Shown: positions 44,799 through 57,367, numbered from the stretch's first letter. The stretch: DNA of 64,000 nucleotides from Actinostola sp. cb2023 (GCA_033675265.1 JAUJYZ010000075.1:1-64000), one strand, 5' to 3'. Numbers and translations are program-made. Notes: a model not told the origin generated them from the sequence alone.

Positions 44799-47700
44799 AG
44801 GGTTGTTACCAGGGCAGTAATCACCTTCATCCATTAACATACCTTAGTTTGTCTAGGGTTGTTACCAGGGCAGTAATCACCTTCAACCATTAACATACCT
44901 TAGTTTGTCTAGGGTTGTTACCAGGGCAGTAATCACCTTCAGCCATTAACATACCTTAGTTTGTCTAGGGTTGTTACCAGGGCAGTAATCACCTTCAACC
45001 ATTAACATACCTTAGTTTGTCTAGGGTTGTTACCAGGGCAGTAATCACCTTCAGCCATTAACATATCTTAGTTTGTCTAGGGTTGTTACCAGGGCAGTAA
45101 TCACCTTCAACCATTAACATACCTTAGTTTGTCTAGGGTTGTTACCAGGGCAGTAATCACCTTCAGCCATTAACATACCTTAGTTTGTCTAGGGTTGTTA
45201 CCAGGGCAGTAATCACCTTCAACCATTAACATACCTTAGTTTGTCTAGGGTTGTTACCAGGGCAGTAATCACCTTCACCCATTAGCATACCTTAGTTTGT
45301 CTAGGGTTGTTACCAGGGCAGTAATCACCTTCACCCATTAACATACCTTAGTTTGTCTAGGGTTGTTACCAGGGCAGTAATCACCTTCACCCATTAGCAT
45401 ACCTTAGTTTGTCTAGGGTTGTTACCAGGGCAGTAATCACCTTCACCCATTAGCATACCTTAGTTTGTCTAGGGTTGTTACCAGGGCAGTAATCACCTTC
45501 ACCCATTAACATACCTTAGTTTGTCTAGGGTTGTTACCAGGGCAGTAATCACCTTCAGCCATTAACATACCTTAGTTTGTCTAGGGTTGTTACCAGGGCA
45601 GTAATCACCTTCAGCCATTAACATACCTTAGTTACTCTAGGGTTGTTACCAGGGCAGTAATCACCTTCAGCCATTAACATACCTTAGTTTGTCTAGGGTT
45701 GTTACCAGGGCAGTAATCACCTTCAGCCATTAACATACCTTAGTTTGTCTAGGGTTGTTACCAGGGCAGTAATGACCTTCACCCATTAAACATACCTTAG
45801 TTTGTCTAGGGTTGTTACCAGGGCAGTAATCACCTTCAGCCATTAACATACCTTAGTTTGTCTAGGGTTGTTACCAGGGCAGTAATCACCTTCAACCATT
45901 AACATACCTTAGTTTGTCTAGGGTTGTTACCAGGGCAGTAATCACCTTCAGCCATTAACATATCTTAGTTTGTCTAGGGTTGTTACCAGGGCAGTAATCA
46001 CCTTCAACCATTAACATACCTTAGTTTGTCTAGGGTTGTTACCAGGGCAGTAATCACCTTCAGCCATTAACATACCTTAGTTTGTCTAGGGTTGTTACCA
46101 GGGCAGTAATCACCTTCAACCATTAACATACCTTAGTTTGTCTAGGGTTGTTACCAGGGCAGTAATCACCTTCACCCATTAGCATACCTTAGTTTGTCTA
46201 GGGTTGTTACCAGGGCAGTAATCACCTTCAACCATTAACATACCTTAGTTTGTCTAGGGTTGTTACCAGGGCAGTAATCACCTTCAGCCATTAACATACC
46301 TTAGTTTGTCTAGGGTTGTTACCAGGGCAGTAATCACCTTCAGCCATTAACATACCTTAGTTTGTCTAGGGTTGTTACCAGGGCAGTAATCACCTTCACC
46401 CATTAACATACCTTAGTTTGTCTAGGGTTGTTACCAGGGCAGTAATCACCTTCACTCATTAAACATACCTTAGTTTGTCTAGGGTTGTTACCAGGGCAGT
46501 AATCACCTTCACCCATTAAACATACCTTAGTTTGTCTAGGGTTGTTACCAGGGCAGTAATGACCTTCAGCCATTAACATACCTTAGTTTGTCTAGGGTTG
46601 TTACCAGGGCAGTAATCACCTTCACCCATTAACATACCTTAGTTAGTTTGTCTAGGGTTGTTACCAGGGCAGTAATCACCTTCAGCCATTAACATACCTT
46701 AGTTTGTCTAGGGTTGTTACCAGGGCAGTAATCACCTTCAGCCATTAACATACCTTAGTTTGTCTAGGGTTGTTACCAGGGCAGTAATCACCTTCAACCA
46801 TTAACATACCTTAGTTTGTCTAGGGTTGTTACCAGGGCAGTAATCACCTTCAGCCATTAACATATCTTAGTTTGTCTAGGGTTGTTACCAGGGCAGTAAT
46901 CACCTTCAACCATTAACATACCTTAGTTTGTCTAGGGTTGTTACCAGGGCAGTAATCACCTTCAGCCATTAACATACCTTAGTTTGTCTAGGGTTGTTAC
47001 CAGGGCAGTAATCACCTTCAACCATTAACATACCTTAGTTTGTCTAGGGTTGTTACCAGGGCAGTAATCACCTTCACCCATTAGCATACCTTAGTTTGTC
47101 TAGGGTTGTTACCAGGGCAGTAATCACCTTCAACCATTAACATACCTTAGTTTGTCTAGGGTTGTTACCAGGGCAGTAATCACCTTCAGCCATTAACATA
47201 CCTTAGTTTGTCTAGGGTTGTTACCAGGGCAGTAATCACCTTCAGCCATTAACATACCTTAGTTTGTCTAGGGTTGTTACCAGGGCAGTAATCACCTTCA
47301 CCCATTAACATACCTTAGTTTGTCTAGGGTTGTTACCAGGGCAGTAATCACCTTCACTCATTAAACATACCTTAGTTTGTCTAGGGTTGTTACCAGGGCA
47401 GTAATCACCTTCACCCATTAAACATACCTTAGTTTGTCTAGGGTTGTTACCAGGGCAGTAATGACCTTCAGCCATTAACATACCTTAGTTTGTCTAGGGT
47501 TGTTACCAGGGCAGTAATCACCTTCACCCATTAACATACCTTAGTTTGTCTAGGGTTGTTACCAGGGCAGTAATCACCTTCAGCCATTAACATACCTTAG
47601 TTTGTCTAGGGTTGTTACCAGGGCAGTAATCACCTTCAGCCATTAACATACCTTAGTTTGTCTAGGGTTGTTACCAGGGCAGTAATCACCTTCAGCCATC

Positions 47701-49111
47701 AACATACCTTAGTTTGTCTAGGGTTGTTACCAGGGCAGTAATCACCTTCACCCATTAAACATACCTTAGTTTGTCTAGGGTTGTTACCAGGGCAGTAATC
47801 ACCTTCAGCCATTAACATACCTTAGTTTGTCTAGGGTTGTTACCAGGGCAGTAATCACCTTCAGCCATTAACATACCTTAGTTACTCTAGGGTTGTTACC
47901 AGGGCAGTAATCACCTTCAGCCATTAACATACCTTAGTTTGTCTAGGGTTGTTACCAGGGCAGTAATCACCTTCAGCCATTAACATACCTTAGTTTGTCT
48001 AGGGTTGTTACCAGGGCAGTAATCACCTTCACCCATTAGCATACCTTAGTTTGTCTAGGGTTGTTACCAGGGCAGTAATCACCTTCACCCATTAACATAC
48101 CTTAGTTTGTCTAGGGTTGTTACCAGGGCAGTAATCACCTTCAGCCATTAACATACCTTAGTTTGTCTAGGGTTGTTACCAGGGCAGTAATCACCTTCAG
48201 CCATTAACATACCTTAGTTTGTCTAGGGTTGTTACCAGGGCAGTAATCACCTTCACCCATTAACATACCTTAGTTTGTCTAGGGTTGTTACCAGGGCAGT
48301 AATCACCTTCACCCATTAAACATACCTTAGTTTGTCTAGGGTTGTTACCAGGGCAGTAATCACCTTCACCCATTAACATACCTTAGTTTGTCTAGGGTTG
48401 TTACCAGGGCAGTAATCACCTTCAGCCATTAACATACCTTAGTTTGTCTAGGGTTGTTACCAGGGCAGTAATCACCTTCAGCCATTAACATACCTTAGTT
48501 TGTCTAGGGTTGTTACCAGGGCAGTAATCACCTTCAGCCATCAACATACCTTAGTTTGTCTAGGGTTGTTACCAGGGCAGTAATGACCTTCACCCATTAA
48601 ACATACCTTAGTTTGTCTAGGGTTGTTACCAGGGCAGTAATCACCTTCAGCCATTAACATACCTTAGTTTGTCTAGGGTTGTTACCAGGGCAGTAATCAC
48701 CTTCAGCCATTAACATACCTTAGTTACTCTAGGGTTGTTACCAGGGCAGTAATCACCTTCAGCCATTAACATACCTTAGTTTGTCTAGGGTTGTTACCAG
48801 GGCAGTAATCACCTTCAGCCATTAACATACCTTAGTTTGTCTAGGGTTGTTACCAGGGCAGTAATGACCTTCACCCATTAAACATACCTTAGTTTGTCTA
48901 GGGTTGTTACCAGGGCAGTAATCACCTTCAGCCATTAACATACCTTAGTTTGTCTAGGGTTGTTACCAGGGAAGTAATCACCTTCAGCCATTAACATACC
49001 TTAGTTACTCTAGGGTTGTTATCAGGGCAGTAATCACCTTCAGCCATTAACATACCTTAGTTTGTCTAGGGTTGTTACCAGGGCAGTAATCACCTTCAGC
49101 CATTAACATAC
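44799..49111. repeat. 56-bp tandem satellite, about 77 copies
   Basis: Unit AGGGTTGTTACCAGGGCAGT, AATCACCTTCAGCCATTAAC, ATACCTTAGTTTGTCT. Variants alternate at the site AGCC/AACC/ACCC and at TTAAC/TTAGC/TTAAAC. A longer period is visible: ATATCTTAG variants at about 45065, 45960 and 46860, and GACCTTCAGCC at 46560 and 47460, return every 900 bp (16 units). TTACTCTAGGG recurs at 45630, 47882, 48722 and 49008. No coding. Confidence 0.97.
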
Positions 49112-49398
49112 TTGCAAATGTGTTGTTGATCACGACCCAGCCTTGGAACACACTAAAACAAGCAACAATAATAGCGTTGTGCACAGATTCTAAAAATAGA
49201 CTCCACCGCATGATTCAGAGAAGCAACATGGTCGTCTTACAAAGATTGACTGAGCGAAGTTAGGATTGTTCGTTATATAATTCTTCTTTACTCTCTTTAT
49301 AACGCTCAAGATTACAAAAACCTTAGCTTAATATGGTCAGCACTAAACATTGCCACTGGGGAAAATGCAACAGCGACTCAAAATATCCAGAAAAATAT
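49112..49398. other. Unassigned stretch
   Basis: Unique sequence between the satellite and the Crypton-like ORF. No gene or repeat recognised. Confidence 0.4.
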
Positions 49399-49571
49399 CT
49401 TATTATATAGACATTAGTGTTTTACTGGGAAATACGCCACTCGTATTTTTCGTACGAACTACATCCGGGACTAATGTGACATATTTTCCATATCCTCACA
49501 CGTGAAGATATCGATGACGTCACTTCCGATGTTTTCCCGCTCACTTGACGCGCGTTGCAACCGAAGTCAAA

Positions 49572-49826
49572 ATGGCGAGCGACAGGTTTGTCAAAGTGAC
49601 TGACGAGTGCATAAATATCTTTAGCGAGGAACAAGAGAATGAAAATACAAAAAAGAAGACGTTATACGACGTGAAAATATTTAAAGAATTTCTTGAAAGT
49701 GAAGATGAGAACAGGAATATTGAAAATATCCCTCCAAGCGAGCTACAAGAATTGTCCATTAAGTTTGTCCTTGGCGTTAGAAAGCAAGGTGGTGAGGAGT
49801 ACGAATGTCTATATAATAAAAAGAAA
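49572..49826 (+). pseudogene. Crypton/DUF3504-like N-terminal ORF, truncated
   Basis: ATG in context AAAATGGCG opens MASDRFVKVTDECINIFSEE, then NTKKKTLYDVKIFKEFLES and ELQELSIKFVLGVRKQGGEE. This resembles the N-terminal helical part of Crypton-derived (DUF3504, tyrosine-recombinase-related) proteins, in which a Ser/Leu-rich helix normally follows YE. Here the frame runs into a MITE and stops at 49871. It is preceded by GATGACGTCACTTCC (a CRE-like word) about 60 bp upstream. Recognition is from memory of the family pattern. Confidence 0.45.
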
Positions 49827-49930
49827 ATTACACGTTGGCTTGAAGATATGAAGGTTATCTTCTTGTGGTGAAAAATATTTCACTCGTTCGCTGCGCTGAT
49901 AAACTTCATATCTTCGCGCCACCGTGTAAT
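49827..49930. mobile_element. MITE truncating the Crypton-like ORF
   Basis: Inverted ends ATTACACGTTGGC...GAAGATATGAAGGTT and complement to ACCGTGTAAT, with TATTTCACTCGTTCGCTGCG in the loop. 104 bp. Just outside, TTATTATATAGACATT (49399) and its complement (49804) form a 16-bp inverted pair that brackets the ORF. Confidence 0.7.
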
Positions 49931-50925
49931 ATCGTCTATTTATTCCACGTATAATGTTTGCTTGTGCACGGAACTGTTACTCAGTGTTAGGCCCATGCCG
50001 GCGGTTTCGTGGCGGAGCAAATATAACAATAAAGCTACAACTTGACTACAGCGACCTAGCGAAGATACTTTATAGGGCTCTCATGAACTGTGTTTGAAAA
50101 AATTACCAGCACGTATTGTGCCGGGAGATAGTTCCTCATGGATGGCCAGTCCGATCGGTTATACGAGGCAATGATCATCGCTTTCTTCGTTTGTGAACGA
50201 AGTTTATGGACCCCAATGCAAAATAATACATAGTTAAACATGAAAGGTATGTCCAGTGACTGAAAGGTATTGCATCCAGCCGATGGACATGACAAGGGGA
50301 ATATTTCTGAATGTTGTTGTTTGACTGTACATTAATTTGTACTACTTAAAATTACTTTCCTGTAGAACTTTCGCAGTAAAGGCACTTTTATCGTCAATGC
50401 TCGGCTTATATAATCATTTATTACATGGCCGAGTTTCTTGGAGCCTGGACGCTAGCAAATCGAGCAATCTGATTGGACGAAATCGGATATTAAGACCGTT
50501 TTTCCCGTCTAGATTCTCCGAGGAAAACCGGAGAATCGGTCAGAAAGCTGATATTAATTCTGACTGAAATCATCAAAAAAGCATCGCAGGAATTTATTTT
50601 ATATGGAAAGGAGTTGTTTAAGTTCGAACAGAGTCCAAAAGTCGCCTTGTGTTGTGATCTGTAGGATTGAATGAACAACATGGAAGCCGAAAACTACTGC
50701 CAATTCAACAAGAACCCTGCATGAAGAAGATCGCTGTTTGTACTTTCTTCTTGGTGTTCTGCCTTGATTAAAGTACTAAATCCGATGGAAAATCTAAGGA
50801 TAAAGTCGTGAAAATTGTTGTTTTTTCAAAAAGGCTGTTGTAGCATGTGGATTCAAAGCTGCCTTAGCCGAAGACTTTCAAATACATATTTTCGTCTCTT
50901 TCATCAAACTATTTCGTCAGAAGCT
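49931..50925. other. Unassigned 1-kb stretch
   Basis: No gene recognised. A hairpin AGATTCTCCGAGGAAAACCGGAGAATC (without the last bases) lies at 50512-50538. Confidence 0.4.
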
Positions 50926-50928
50926 TAA

Positions 50929-51974
50929 GGTATCAGGATACCCCAAAAAACCTTTCAAACCACCGGTTTTGATTTTTTTTGATAATCATATCAAATTGAA
51001 TATTATCTACCATCTCCAAAAAACAGAATCTAAAAAAAAAATTTTCTTAAAAAGTTAGAATCAAAAAACGAATTTTGGATTTCATTTGATGCAGAGATGT
51101 TGACAAGCAAGCTGTCAACAGTACTCATGCAACAGACTTCCCACAAAGATTCAGTTGCGAATAAAGTATCCAAAAATCGTAACTGCTCACTCAAAACATC
51201 CTTGAATAACGATGCTAAACCACACACGGTCAAAGTGCTCGTATTTTCCGCCAACAGTACGTAACTTTGTTTTCCTGCCTCGTTGTGTTACAAACGCTAC
51301 GTACTGTAAGGCGATCTACTTATGAATGCCATTCATATGTCATCAGGTATTGGATCACATATTTGTGGTGGATTATCCACGCTTGTGTAAACAAAGGCGC
51401 CACTTGACTTGAAAACTCTTTTGCCTTTTATTTCGGAAACAAAATAGCCATGAATCAAGTGCACATTTTGAGTTCCGGGTCAAAGGGATTTTATCCGATT
51501 TAGCTGAAATTTGGTAGACGCTTTGTCAGATCGATAAATATTCTTCAAAAAGGTGTCTCCGAATTTTAATATTCAATTTCCTTCGAAAGTTATAACTTGT
51601 TTTGTAAAGTGTTTCCCAGTTTTTGCAGAGCTCGAAGTTTACCACCGTATAAAAATGCAACAGGTTAATTTATCGATAAACGGAGACACCTTTTTCGTAA
51701 GCTATATCTCATGAGCTTATAAAGGTATTAGTCGAGGATTTCCAATAAATTGCGGCTGTATGGGACCTCGGTGATGATAGTGATGTCAAAATCTGAACTT
51801 TTTTACCTATTTCAAATATACTGTTTTTGTTCTAAAAACTAATTGTTTTATTGAATTCTGCATTTATTCAGCTTTCAGAAAATGTATACTTTATAGAGGT
51901 TTTAACGTAGCGAGTACGCGCTAGAGCGTCTTGCGTGCATGATGGTCGTTTGGGGTACCGGCCTGATACCTTCT
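50929..51974. mobile_element. Element with AAGGTATCAGG termini, 1.05 kb
   Basis: Left end AAGGTATCAGGATACCCCAA and right end TTTGGGGTACCGGCCTGATACCTT (shown without its last bases) are inverted. The left end is preceded by TTAA counting the first two A, but the right flank reads TTCT, so the target duplication is not confirmed. The interior has AT-rich non-coding sequence and no transposase. Confidence 0.65.
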
Positions 51975-52603
51975 TGGATGTGGTTTAGTGGTATCTTGTA
52001 ATCAGTTATCGTTGTGGCGTTGGAGAGTTTTCACATGGCTAAACGAAAACAAATTCGCTGAAACTGCATGATGATGAGCGAGTCACGATTGAATCAAACA
52101 AGATTGGTGAAAGTAAGCGTGTCTTTTCTTTAACTAAAACTGACTTAAAAATGGATTGTGGATATTTTTTGTGTGTATAACATCTGACTTGAAATCTCTG
52201 TAAAAAAAACTTTAAGAAGCTTACTTCGGAGAGAGTCATAGAGCCGTTTAGAACATTTGAGTGTCGGGGTTTGAGTGAGCCGTCTAAAGAGTGTTTTTGC
52301 CGCTTTGCTCGAGGACTTTACATTTCACCATTGTTTTCATTGATCTAAGGTATAATTACTAGGCTCTCTGTCGAAATGGGAACCAGGTACGCACCTTCAT
52401 TCTCACGAGTAAAGAATATAAGATTTCCCTCGAAAAATTCCACATGAAGTGCCTTCCCAGTTCAAAATAGCCGTCTTCGTACGACAATCACAAGGAATGC
52501 TGGGTACTGGAAGTATTGCGCAACTTTGCAAATTTCTGACGCCCCGAAAGGCCTGGGCATGAGTAATTATTGATATGAAGTCTCATTGAGAAATAATTCA
52601 TTA

Positions 52604-52705
52604 GAGTGATTCCAATAAACCTGGGCACTACTAATTAGCTGTCTAATAGTGCGTAATAGTGTGTAATGGTGTAGTTAGTAATGCCCAGGTTTACTGGAAT
52701 CACTC
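52604..52705. mobile_element. TA-flanked MITE, 102 bp
   Basis: Termini GAGTGATTCCAATAAACCTG and complement, bounded by TA. The loop has GTGCGTAATAGTGTGTAATGG repeats (shown without the last base). The GAGTG start resembles the MITE at 18375. From 51975 to 52600 only the dispersed fragment at 52395-52455 is recognised. Confidence 0.83.
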
Positions 52706-54194
52706 TATTTAAACACGCTTTTTGATGAAGCGCCTCCTTTTAATAAAGCAACAAATAATTATAAGTATCAGGAAATACAGTAGAGTGCAAACACTAAAAC
52801 CATGAAACAACTTAGTAATTACAGTATGGACACTCGAACCGTGAACACTTAGTTTTTTTTCTAACACAAATATATAAATTATCGATTGAGCAAATTGATC
52901 AGAAAAATGATTTATTTTATTTTTTAAGTTCCGATATTCTGAAGTAGACATTTTGGCAAAATTTGTCATAAACACACTATTTTTTACCGATGTGATGGCA
53001 GGAATTTCTCAAATTCCTTCATATTTCAACCAAAGTTTCCAAAGTCAGCAAGAACAGCAAGTGATTAGAATAAATCTCACCAAACACATACAAATAGGTC
53101 AATGTTTTATTTCAATACTATTGGGTTCTTTTCTTACCAAATTACAAAGAATGTCAACAATCAGAGAGTTTATGATATAAATGTACCAATGGTCAATGGC
53201 AAATTTCTCATTGATTTTCTATAACTTTTACTACAATATAAAAACTGGTTAAATTGATTTTAAATATGTTGTTTTTTTAAACCCTGTGGTACATAGTTGA
53301 TGTGAAGAATACTTTATACACCATACAAAGCCCAAAATGTGTTCGGAAATTTCCGAACACATTTTCAAAAATATATGGTAAAATAGTAACACTGAGTGGA
53401 CGAAGCCCGAAATGTGTTCGGAAATTTCCGAACACATTTTCAAAAATACATGGTAAAATAGTAACACAGAGTGGCCGAAGCCGAACACATTTTCTAAATC
53501 ACCATGTATATGGTAAAATTATAAAACTCAATGGCCGAAGCAAGACTAGATACATAAAAATACTAATAAGGTATAAATAAAAATGTATCCATATACTGCA
53601 CATATATTTTGTACAGACTGTTCTCTTAGCTACATGTACATTGTAGCTAGCTATAGCTTCATCCATTTGTCCAGCACCATGATTTGTTAGATTTGTTCAT
53701 GCTTTACTCTATTGAAGAAAAACATACAAAAGTGTTTAAATATGAAATCAAAATTGTAAAAACTTAGGCAAAGTTAACCGTGATATATTCTATGGTATAC
53801 TTATACCATAGAATCCCGGTTATAAGCCCCACCCCCCCCCCGGTTATAAGCCCACCTGTCTGCTAACAGAAATTTCCTCCCGGTTATAAGCCTTCACGGT
53901 TATAAGCCCTCCCGGTTATAAGCCCCCCCGGTTATAGGCCCCCTTCATTTACTCCTCCCCATACAGGGTACCATATACAGGAAACAATAATCAAGCAATT
54001 ATAGGTGTATGTACATTGTAGCAAATGAGACAGTAGTATATACGGTAGCTCATTGCTTGAAAATCCACTCAGATTATAGTTTTTCCTGAGCTGTTATTGT
54101 TGTATGAACACTGTTTAACTAAAATGGTCACGATTATAAACATTGTTTCTTTAAATATAATGGATTTCAGAGGTTATTTTCCTCCGCTTTTTAA

Positions 54195-54219
54195 GCCCCC
54201 CCCCCCCCCCCCCCCCCCC
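54195..54219. repeat. Poly-C tract
   Basis: A run of more than 20 C between two CGGTTATAAGCCC-type motifs; a smaller run is at 53829-53840. Confidence 0.9.
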
Positions 54220-54237
54220 GGTTGTAAGCCCCGATTA

Positions 54238-54594
54238 TAATGCATCTATCAGCGGCTTCCCCCAGGGGTCGACCCCCGGGGACTGGGGGATTTGTCCAAA
54301 TGCCCTATCAAACTTCATCAAATACCTCTGGGTGTGGGACATAAATTTTTGACATATCCCCACCCCAGGGGCTAAACATAAGGACTCCAGACCATTGATA
54401 TAACTGACAACAAAGGAAACAATTTTGCTGAGTTATTTTTACTGATCTCCACACATGTACCATGGTACCTTTGTTGATAAATTCTTACAATGAATTAGCA
54501 ATAACAGCTTTTTTCTGAAAATCTCGACAAATCCCCCTGGGTTCCCGTGGGTGCCCCGGGGGTCGACCCCACCGGGAAGCCGCTGATAGATGCA
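54238..54594. mobile_element. Nested MITE with TGCATCTATCAGCGG termini
   Basis: Inverted ends TGCATCTATCAGCGGCTTCC and complement, then GGGGTCGACCCCCGGGG and GGTCGACCCC facing each other. About 355 bp, inserted in the GGTTATAAGCCC element, giving a third nesting level. Confidence 0.82.
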
Positions 54595-54659
54595 TAAGCC
54601 CACCACAAAACCCTTATTTAAGCCCAGGGCTTATAACCGGGATTCTACGATATACATGT

Positions 54660-55224
54660 ACATGTACACACAATATACTGAATAACCTCTAGATGAAATA
54701 CACTCATAATAATAATTATTATTATATAAGTATAATAATAATTATTTGTATAAGTTGTTTTAAAACATCATACATAACAACTGAAATAATCAGTAGATAC
54801 ATGTATGGTTTCTTTCCTTTTTTAACCCTACATGCAGGTAATAAATCAGTTCAAATCTCTGAAGAACATCTACATGTGTACATCTACTTTATTACTCTTC
54901 AACAATTATGTATCAAGAAGAGATCACACATGTAACATAAATATATATACATGTAAGAAAGGGATGGGATAAAAAGGAGCCTCTGTCTGATCTACTCATC
55001 TAGCAGGGTAATTTTGTTCTGTTTCAATTAATAAACCTGAGGCTTATTTACTGTTTTTAGCAAAGTATTAAACAAAGCATTGGTTTGTTTATAATCTAAG
55101 CATTCTTTGATCTGGATTACTGTACATCAGGCCTTTTGGCATGTGTTTGAAGAATGCTTTTTGAATCAATGAATGGCTTCATTCATTCCTATATTTAATA
55201 TTATAAGGATCGATCGAATCTTAC
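54660..55224. other. Unassigned AT-rich stretch
   Basis: Contains a palindromic AATAATAATTATTATTAT word near 54708 and several TACATGTA words. No gene recognised. Confidence 0.4.
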
Positions 55225-55330
55225 CTTGTGAAAGCAGCACACTTTCTTGAATCCCGCATGTTTGTCAAGAAACAACACTCTGCCACACATGTCAATTGGT
55301 CCATGTCGTTCTCCAGGGATTTAGTAGAAG
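55225..55330 (-). CDS. Possible first coding exon
   Basis: On the minus strand a good donor (CACAAG/GTAAGA, with GT at 55224-55223) closes a short open stretch. Two frames are possible: one opening MDQLTCVAECCFLTNM and one containing MCGRVLFLDKHAGFKKVCCF. Upstream (55330-55500) has an inverted CCAAT box (GATTGGC) and GC-rich words such as an animal promoter may have. No downstream exon was found. Confidence 0.25.
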
Positions 55331-55507
55331 AAAAGAGTGGTTATTCGGCTGACAGTTTCCACTGCACGTTTTATGTTCGTTGCTCAACCGAAGAATGACA
55401 AAATGGCGCTTACAAGAATTCAAAACCGTGTTCTAAGCCAATCAGAGTGCAGCGCTGCAGGGGATATATTCCAAATATGGAGCTAGTCGTGCAACGCCTG
55501 ACTGTTT

Positions 55508-55936
55508 TTAGTTATTCTCGTGTCCGCCATGTTGTTGACGGTTTGTTCTGTGCTTTTTCCTTTCGGGTAATTCGTCGTATTTACTGGCGATAAGAATACA
55601 ACGAACTACAGCAGAGGTCTCAAAGCTAACCAGCCTGCACAACAGTTGGAAAACGAGCAGACAAATCGTACAATGAACCCAGGAAAGTGTATTAGAACTG
55701 ATGATAAAGCAGACTGATGACAAGCTGAAATTTTCCAAGTTGTAAACTTTAATACTCCTTCCTGATGTCGATGGACGAGATGATACGTACATGCCAGATA
55801 CAAAAGCCCATAACGGTAATGAAATACCATTCATGTAGCCATCCTTACAAATAAGTCCCAAGTGTGCTGGTGTTTCTTCCCCCACTACCAATAATAAAGG
55901 GATCGACATATTCGAATTGCCCCGCTTAACGTCCAA
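55508..55936 (-). other. 142-codon open frame, unrecognised
   Basis: Long for random AT-rich sequence. It includes a hydrophobic stretch (VHCTICLLVFQLLCRL near residues 87-102) and a polar C-terminus. I recognise no domain and see no supporting splice sites. It ends 180 bp upstream of the possible exon at 55330 on the same strand. Confidence 0.2.
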
Positions 55937-56456
55937 CGGACGTTGTTGTGTATATAAATATAAATAAGCTTACATGTATCTATTAGTTTTCCTTCCATAA
56001 TATACATACATGTGTATACAATTTTTATTATTACTGTTATCAGTTATTATGATGATGTTACAAATGTATGACTATAAATAGTCAAAACAAAAGAAAACAA
56101 TGGAATTACAGTTTATTTATATCTACATGGCTAATATCTGTTTCACAGCTTAGTGCCATCACTCTATATTGTGTATATAGCTTATTGCATACTCGTTGTC
56201 GGGTTGAAAATCATGAAAGCTATGACCAAAAGGAATTCTGGGAAATTAAAACTCTCAAATAACCCCGTCAAATGATCGACATTTTTATCCAGACTTGTAG
56301 GATCTTAGTTAAATAGCTCATATACCTTCAAAACTATGAGAACATTGAATTTATCTGTATGCAATGTGGGTCATGAACTGATTTCCCATCCATTCTTGCG
56401 GTCTCAGCTTCTATGATTTATGATTTTCAACCGGACAACGATTATGCAATTAACTA

Positions 56457-56977
56457 CAGTCAACTCTCTCGTAAGCGGACACCCTCGGGAATTGAAAAAA
56501 GTGTCCGTTAGTAGAGCTGTCCACTTATGAGAACTATTCCCGTAAGCGGACACCAAAGAAAAATAGGGTGGATGTCCGCTTACGGGAGAGTTAATTACGT
56601 TTTAATCGGTAGAGAAAAATAGCAACTGAACCGTACACCTTGCTTCCCCGCGGACAAATGGAGATTTGACAAAACCGATCCCCACTGTTCTGTTGCTCTG
56701 TAAAAGGTCATATTTTTGTTGATTTATTGCAAATTAAAGACAAATTCCATTGCCGAAAGTCCATTATTATATGGTGTGTCCGCTTACGAGAGAGCGTAAA
56801 CAAAAGAAAAATCCAATTTTCATTTTCAAAAGTGTCCGCGTCCGCTTACGAGAGAGTGTCCGCTTACGGGAATGTGTAAATACAGAGTTTGACTGGGAGG
56901 TAAAACGGGGATTTGAAAAGGTGTCCGTAAGTAGAGCTGTCCGCTTACGAGAGTGTCCGTTAGCGGAGAGTTGACTG
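56457..56977. mobile_element. pogo/Tigger-like MITE, 521 bp
   Basis: Ends CAGTCAACTCTCTCGTAAGC / TTAGCGGAGAGTTGACTG with TA on both sides. About ten copies of GTCCGCTTACG(A/G)GAG-type motif occur inside in both orientations. CAGT...CTCTC ends with GCGGACACC repeats and a TA duplication are typical of pogo/Tigger elements. Non-autonomous. Confidence 0.85.
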
Positions 56978-56989
56978 TATATATATTGA

Positions 56990-57328
56990 AGAAATAGAAA
57001 ACGAGGCAGCATGCTCTATCGAGTTATCTATAAAAGCACGCAGGAATTGGAAGAAGATGAAAGAAGTGTTAGGAGATACCCTCGAGCATGCTTCTCGCGC
57101 TTCTCGAGTCTTCTTTCAATTCCCAAGTGCTTATAACTCGATAGAGCACAACTGCCGCGTTTTCTAATTTGTTTATAAATTACAAGTATGATTTTAAAGC
57201 AAGTTTTTAATTTTATTCGTTGCAAAAATGTTTGAATATCTGCGCGCACGTGCACTGTGCGTATGCTCTCACAGAACATGCACATTATGCATCCTTTGGC
57301 CAATCAGAGCTCACGTTATATCATACAT
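56990..57328. mobile_element. GCGCTCTGATTGGC foldback, copy 3 (inverted)
   Basis: Minus-strand copy of the family: GAAATAGAAAACGAGGCAGC, inverted arms with TCTATCGAGTTAT, the core AAGCAAGTTTTTAATTTTAT and the end CCAATCAGAGCTCACGTTAT. The 91-codon minus frame is a repeat product also seen in related form at 40876 and 63586. Confidence 0.78.
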
Positions 57329-57367
57329 GTACTTATTTTATAATTTAATAATAGAAGATGACTCTCC

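Larger units (their letters stand above)
53805..54652. mobile_element. Element with CCCGGTTATAAGCCC termini
   Basis: Ends TAGAATCCCGGTTATAAGCC and the complement at about 54626-54648. The left end has five or six further CGGTTATAAGCCC copies between C-rich runs; another follows the poly-C at 54195. It contains a nested MITE (54238-54594). Non-coding. Confidence 0.75.

Noticed and set aside
44799..49111. AGGGTT words as telomere repeats
   Set aside because: The word occurs once per 56-bp unit only; there is no TTAGGG hexamer array.
55690..55730. CTGATGACAAGCTGAAA as a hammerhead core
   Set aside because: The stretch between CTGATGA and GAAA is too short and does not pair to form stem II.
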